Shown here piece after piece: positions 59,647-64,000 of a stretch of DNA of 64,000 nt (its first letter is position 1; each line of letters begins with the position of its first letter). Source of the stretch: Xiphias gladius (lineage: Eukaryota > Chordata > Actinopteri > Istiophoriformes > Xiphiidae); NCBI RefSeq assembly GCF_016859285.1, contig NC_053404.1, positions 15,949,105-16,013,104 on the forward strand, in the 5' to 3' direction. The position numbers and the translations under genes were made by a program. The notes under the pieces were generated by a model that searched no databases, had not been told where the DNA came from, and saw only the letters and a list, made by a program, of their open reading frames with translations.

Positions 59647-61279
59647 AGTTTTAACTTAGACGCCTAGTTGTCTTTTAACCTGCAAATTACCACAACCACG
59701 CTTACTGGGATGTGGCTTTGTAAACTACATTGTCACATTCATGTCCTCTTACTCATGCTGCTTTTGTTAGCAGGAACATAAAGTTATTTGAAGCTAGATT
59801 TGACACAGTTTGGGTTTCAAAAATGATGGCCTACAAATAAATGCTAAAAACCTGAATCCAATACAGCAAGCATTACAAAATTACTATTGAACCTATAATG
59901 TAGACAAACATAATCTAATGGATTTTCATCCCAAATTAAACAATTGGACTAAAAAACTAAACATCATGATTAAGTAATATAGAGACCCCTGGGATATGAC
60001 TCCACATTCTACAGCATCCGGCAGTTTTACATGACAAATGGCCAGATGGATATGGACATGAGAGAGTCAGGACAAATATATTTCACACCTTCTCAAATAT
60101 CTGTCGTACTAATAGAGCCCAGATGCACAAATCCTAACACATGGACAAAATATGTCGAGGTTTGTAGCACATGAACTTTGGCTACATGTTGAGTAATAAG
60201 TTCAGGCCTGCTGATACAGTATAAAAAAGCTTCTGGAGGGACAAATTTCTCAATAAATATTAAAATCAGGAAGATGAGAACTTTAAGCAGAGTGGAAAAA
60301 CATACATGAACAGTGACCTCCTTGTTCAGAGTTTAACATTAGAGAGATTCCATTTCCTTTAGTTTGGCTGCTCATCATTAAATCGGACACTGATTCGTCA
60401 TCTTTCCCTTTAGTTTGCACAGTCAGACACAGTTGGATCTTATCAACCACAACTACAAAAACAACCATTTACCAGGATGCTCAGACCACGGGCTGACCAC
60501 TTTCACTGTTCATGGCAAAACAAAAACGAACAGAAAGTGCCTTTCCACAACAAGAACACACCAGTGGGTTTTTAAATTTGAATGATTCCCTTTGTCATTG
60601 TGTATTTTGGCTCGACAAAGACACCCATTGTTCCTGCAAAATCTATGTTGAAATTATATCTGGACAGTGTCCATCTTGGTCATAATAAAGTGTCTCCAAG
60701 CCTCTGTATTTCATCAGCCTCATTACCTGAAACAAAGGATTACCCAAACATCATCTTTTTCATCTCGACATGGCCTTTAATTTGTCCCTGAAATGTCAAA
60801 ATAATGTCCAGGAGGCCACAGTAAAGCATAGCCAATACTTGAGCCATGCTCATTAAACGATAATGTTTATTTACTGTAAATAGATGAAGGGACGCTATAG
60901 TAACGGATGAGAACACAAAGCTGTGAGCTGAGGTCACACAAGCCCCGATTTGGATCCCTGCCTTGCCTAACACACACTCAACTCCTTTCCAGGAACCACA
61001 GTGCAGATCTTCTCCAACAGGGCAATCAGTGAATTATACCTGGCACCAAAGACAAAGAGAGTTCAAGAAAAACTGCAGCAGTGGATTAATTCCTCAAAAA
61101 CTTGACTTCAGTAAAGTAAAGTAAAAGCAGCAATATCACAAAGGGAATATCTTCTATTACAACTCAAAATTCTGTACTCTAAATTGTATCTTTGGCTAAA
61201 ACATCAAATATACCACAGTCATTGTGAAGAGAGAAAGATCACTCGTATCTTGTTTTTACAATTTCTGATTAGTAGAAGT

Positions 61280-61578
61280 ACAAAGAGAGACAAAGAAAGA
61301 GAGAAGGGGAGAAGGGCTCAAAGAAACTAAGACATAGGGAAAGAAAGACAGGGAGTAACAAAGGACAGAGGAAAGTTTGAAGAAAAGAAGGAAAAGGAAA
61401 GATGGAATAGGGATAGAAAAATGGAAGGAAAAGGGACAGAGTTTAAGAAAGAAGAAAAAGAGGGACGGAAAGATGGAAGGATAAGTGGAAGAAAGAGGAA
61501 AATAAGTAAGGGAAAAGGAAAGAAAGGGGTGGAAAGTGGACAGAAAAAAGATGAAATAAAAAAGAGAGAAAAAGTGAG
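61280..61578. repeat. Polypurine (AG-rich) tract
   Basis: About 300 bases are almost wholly A and G on the plus strand, with scattered GAAA, GGAA and AGAG units. The minus-strand open frame here, rich in Phe, Leu and Ser, is a product of the composition. Confidence 0.88.
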
Positions 61579-64000
61579 TGTGGTACAGGTTGAGTAAACA
61601 CCAGATAATATGCCACTGCTAAAACATGGTAGTTATTCATAGTTTCCAAAAACAGCAATATTTATCTCATGCTGAAAGTAAAATCTAAATCTGAAAAGTA
61701 ATTAGTAGCTACAGCTATCAGATAAAAGGTATGCAAAGGCACAACAGTTTTTCTCCCAAAATGGAAACACTTAAACCTGCATTATTATGTTTTTGGTCTC
61801 TTGGGGGCAGCACAGCAAGCTGTAAACACAACATTAATAAATTATCACATTATAAAGTTGACATTTTAGCAGTAGCAGTTGACTATTGGCATGATGCAAC
61901 ATTAGCATTCATTTCGACATTTTTATTTGACTGTGGCGCCCCCTGTGGTAGTATCTAAAAAAGCACAGCAATGCATGCTGTTTGCCTGACCATACAGCTC
62001 CAGCATGGGGACACCGAGATGAATGGGCTGGAATCAATACATAGACAGCCGCAATTTTCACAAGGACTGACCTTTTTTCTGCTAACAGAAATTACTGTAA
62101 TGCTATAAAATCACATAACAATTCTGCACATAGTGGCTTTAAGTGCCTAAGCCTAAAAAATATACTAAAATCCAGTACTTGAGTAAATACACCTCTGACT
62201 CTCATTACATCACAGAGACAGGAGCGCAGCTGCTACTTACCACATCAACCAACAGGATCTCTGCTGATTGTGAAAGTTTTTTCACAGAGTGCCAAAACCA
62301 TAGCTGGTTTTTTCTTATTGTTTTGCTTTTTTTTTTTTTAATAGCCATGCCATCTGTCCTTCATTACTCAGACTGAAAGAAGAGGTTTTACAGGATCTAT
62401 GATACACTGTAATCTAAGCCAAGATGTTTTACAGTCAGGAGGGAGACGATGGCCCAATGAATGACTCATACACAGCTCGGCTTTCTCAATGGCATGATGA
62501 GGTGGCCTGCGCTGTTTCATGTGCTGCGGCAGTGTGTGTGAGCGAGTGCCATGCTCCATGACTTTCAGTGTTTGTGGACATAAATCAGTGACTTTCGGTA
62601 ACTTCCAGCTGGAGCTTTAATTTTAAAGAAAAACTACTCCTGTGGATCTTCTCACTGTGTTAAATATTAGCAATCTGTGATGTTTGATGCATTCCAGGAG
62701 TAGTTTTAATTTGCCTCTTTGGTGTACCACTTTCTCTCAACCTGCCTTGGAGACATCTGCTTAGTTGGTGATTCCCTACTAGAAAAACTTCCTATAGTGC
62801 TCTGAGTGTAAACTTAGTTCAATAAAATTTGTAACTTGTAGCAGGAGAGGACATGAAGGAAAGCAAACAAAATGTGAGTTTGATTACTCTTGGAACCACC
62901 GAACAGAAAATAGTCATAGAAATGAAAGTTACATCACTAACAGCTCTTGTAACTGTACTTTTGGGTACGCTTTCCTCTAAAGGAACGTGCAAAGGGAGGT
63001 GCTTGCATCCACACTGAACGGCATCCTCAGTCAATTCACAAAGCTTTCTCATAGCAAAGGTCCTGGCTGCATGGTTACTCCACCTAATAACTGACTGTTT
63101 AACAGCTTGGACAATAGATACTGTCCTACAGCATGCCCACCGCACTCACTTTGAGGCTGTACCTGCCAATGATGCAATTGGAGGAAGTGCAGAATTAGGG
63201 CCAAAGGGTTGTGAGTTTATGGGATGGCTTTGGGGCCCTGCATGAGACCGACACCTCCCAGCTCCATGTGTGGTCTGATATAGGCTCCATCTCTTTTATT
63301 ATATGATGGAAACCATGCTCCTCATCACATGAGACAGGCTGCCATGATGCTCATGGTTATATGTGAATGAGGGGGAGTGAGAGGAGGGGTGGAGACAGGA
63401 ATGACAAGGCCAACCCTCATTCAAAGGAGGATGAATTTTGGGGGAGAGACATAAATGTTCCAAAATACGAGTCTGGAAGCAAAATGATTTAAAGAACTTA
63501 GAGGTGGAGGGAAAGCAGTGATGGATGAATAGTAAAAACTATTGTCACATTCATCCAAAGCGAGCCGAGAACCTCTCAGGGACCGCACACAGGGCAGATC
63601 ATGTAAAAAATGGAAGAGGAAAGAAAGTGGTGTCTATCCGACAGCATTACTCTGATTGTGCTTTGTATCACACCCAACAAAAGGCATTTTCCAATTGTGA
63701 GGCAACCACGATTACAGCATCCAGCAGCTCTCCCAAGGCTCCAACCGTCCTCCACCTCGCTTTGGGGGAGAGAGCCCACATAAAGATCTAATGCACCCGT
63801 CAGATCTCCTTTGATGTTAAGACAGGTTTATGGGGTAACATTAGACACATATTAAAAAGGAAAGAGACAAGAAACAGGGTTATTTGTTAATACATGGTTA
63901 TATTTTTGGTCTACCGAGAGGACACAATTTTGAAAGATGAAATTTGAAAGGCTGTAAAACCAAAACAGTGAGCTAAAAGATACTTAAACGCTCTGTAGAG

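Larger units (their letters stand above)
55418..64000. other. Region upstream of the visible colec12 exons; no gene recognised
   Basis: 8.6 kb with no convincing exon on either strand. It may be colec12 intron 1, a long upstream flank, or both. It contains a pair of diverged direct repeats (56,643-56,775 and 57,498-57,660), a palindromic element (59,453-59,646), a purine tract (61,280-61,578) and a probable dispersed repeat at about 61,740-62,140 with weak likeness to about 57,000-57,160. Confidence 0.55.

Noticed and set aside
61443-61658. Phe/Leu/Ser-rich minus-strand open frame as a membrane protein
   Set aside because: It is the complement of a purine tract; composition alone explains it.
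1-64000. Prokaryotic-type systems, CRISPR arrays, operons, rRNA or tRNA genes
   Set aside because: Exon-intron genes of vertebrate type throughout; no regular spacer arrays and no tRNA-like or rRNA-like segment noticed.

Overview
The window is vertebrate genomic DNA, most likely from a ray-finned (teleost, probably percomorph) fish. The genes have many short exons with GT-AG introns, the encoded proteins are clear fish-like orthologues of human proteins, and the introns carry fish-type repeats (a Tc1-like relic, hAT-like and palindromic MITE-like elements, long microsatellites). Most small open frames are chance frames or shadows of exons, so the genes were rebuilt exon by exon from splice sites, reading phase and family resemblance.

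Layout, left to right. (1) 1-79, minus: an internal exon of a voltage-gated calcium channel beta subunit, cacnb2-like, cut by the window edge. (2) 7,043-14,354, minus: complete slc39a12 (zinc transporter ZIP12), 12 coding exons, 690 residues. (3) About 15,640-15,960, minus: an orphan copy of the mrc1 signal-peptide exon and its upstream flank. (4) 16,809-28,490, minus: complete mrc1 (macrophage mannose receptor), 30 coding exons, 1,423 residues. (5) 32,266-35,255, minus: complete tmem236, 4 coding exons, 389 residues. (6) 36,870-44,243, plus: complete hacd1 (very-long-chain 3-hydroxyacyl-CoA dehydratase), 7 coding exons including one of 19 nt, 242 residues. (7) 46,631-55,417, minus: colec12 (collectin-12 scavenger receptor) from its membrane-spanning exon to its stop; the first exon was not found. 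(8) 55,418-64,000: no gene recognised, repeats only.

The order cacnb2-slc39a12-mrc1-tmem236-hacd1, with hacd1 opposite in strand, matches the human 10p12 block. colec12, which lies on 18p11 in human, follows hacd1 tail to tail here. Two phagocyte or endothelial endocytic lectin receptors (mrc1 and colec12) therefore sit about 18 kb apart, separated by a membrane protein gene and a lipid-elongation gene.

The most unusual item is the orphan mrc1-like first exon between mrc1 and slc39a12. It looks like the trace of an old tandem duplication. It still encodes a good signal peptide, but the splice donor has changed and a stop follows at once. Other points of note are a GC-AG intron in mrc1, a 19-nt exon in hacd1, a CA repeat directly behind the slc39a12 stop codon, and palindromic repeats on both sides of the colec12 collagen exon. 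I found no wholly new gene system. All identities come from reading the sequence; no database search was run.
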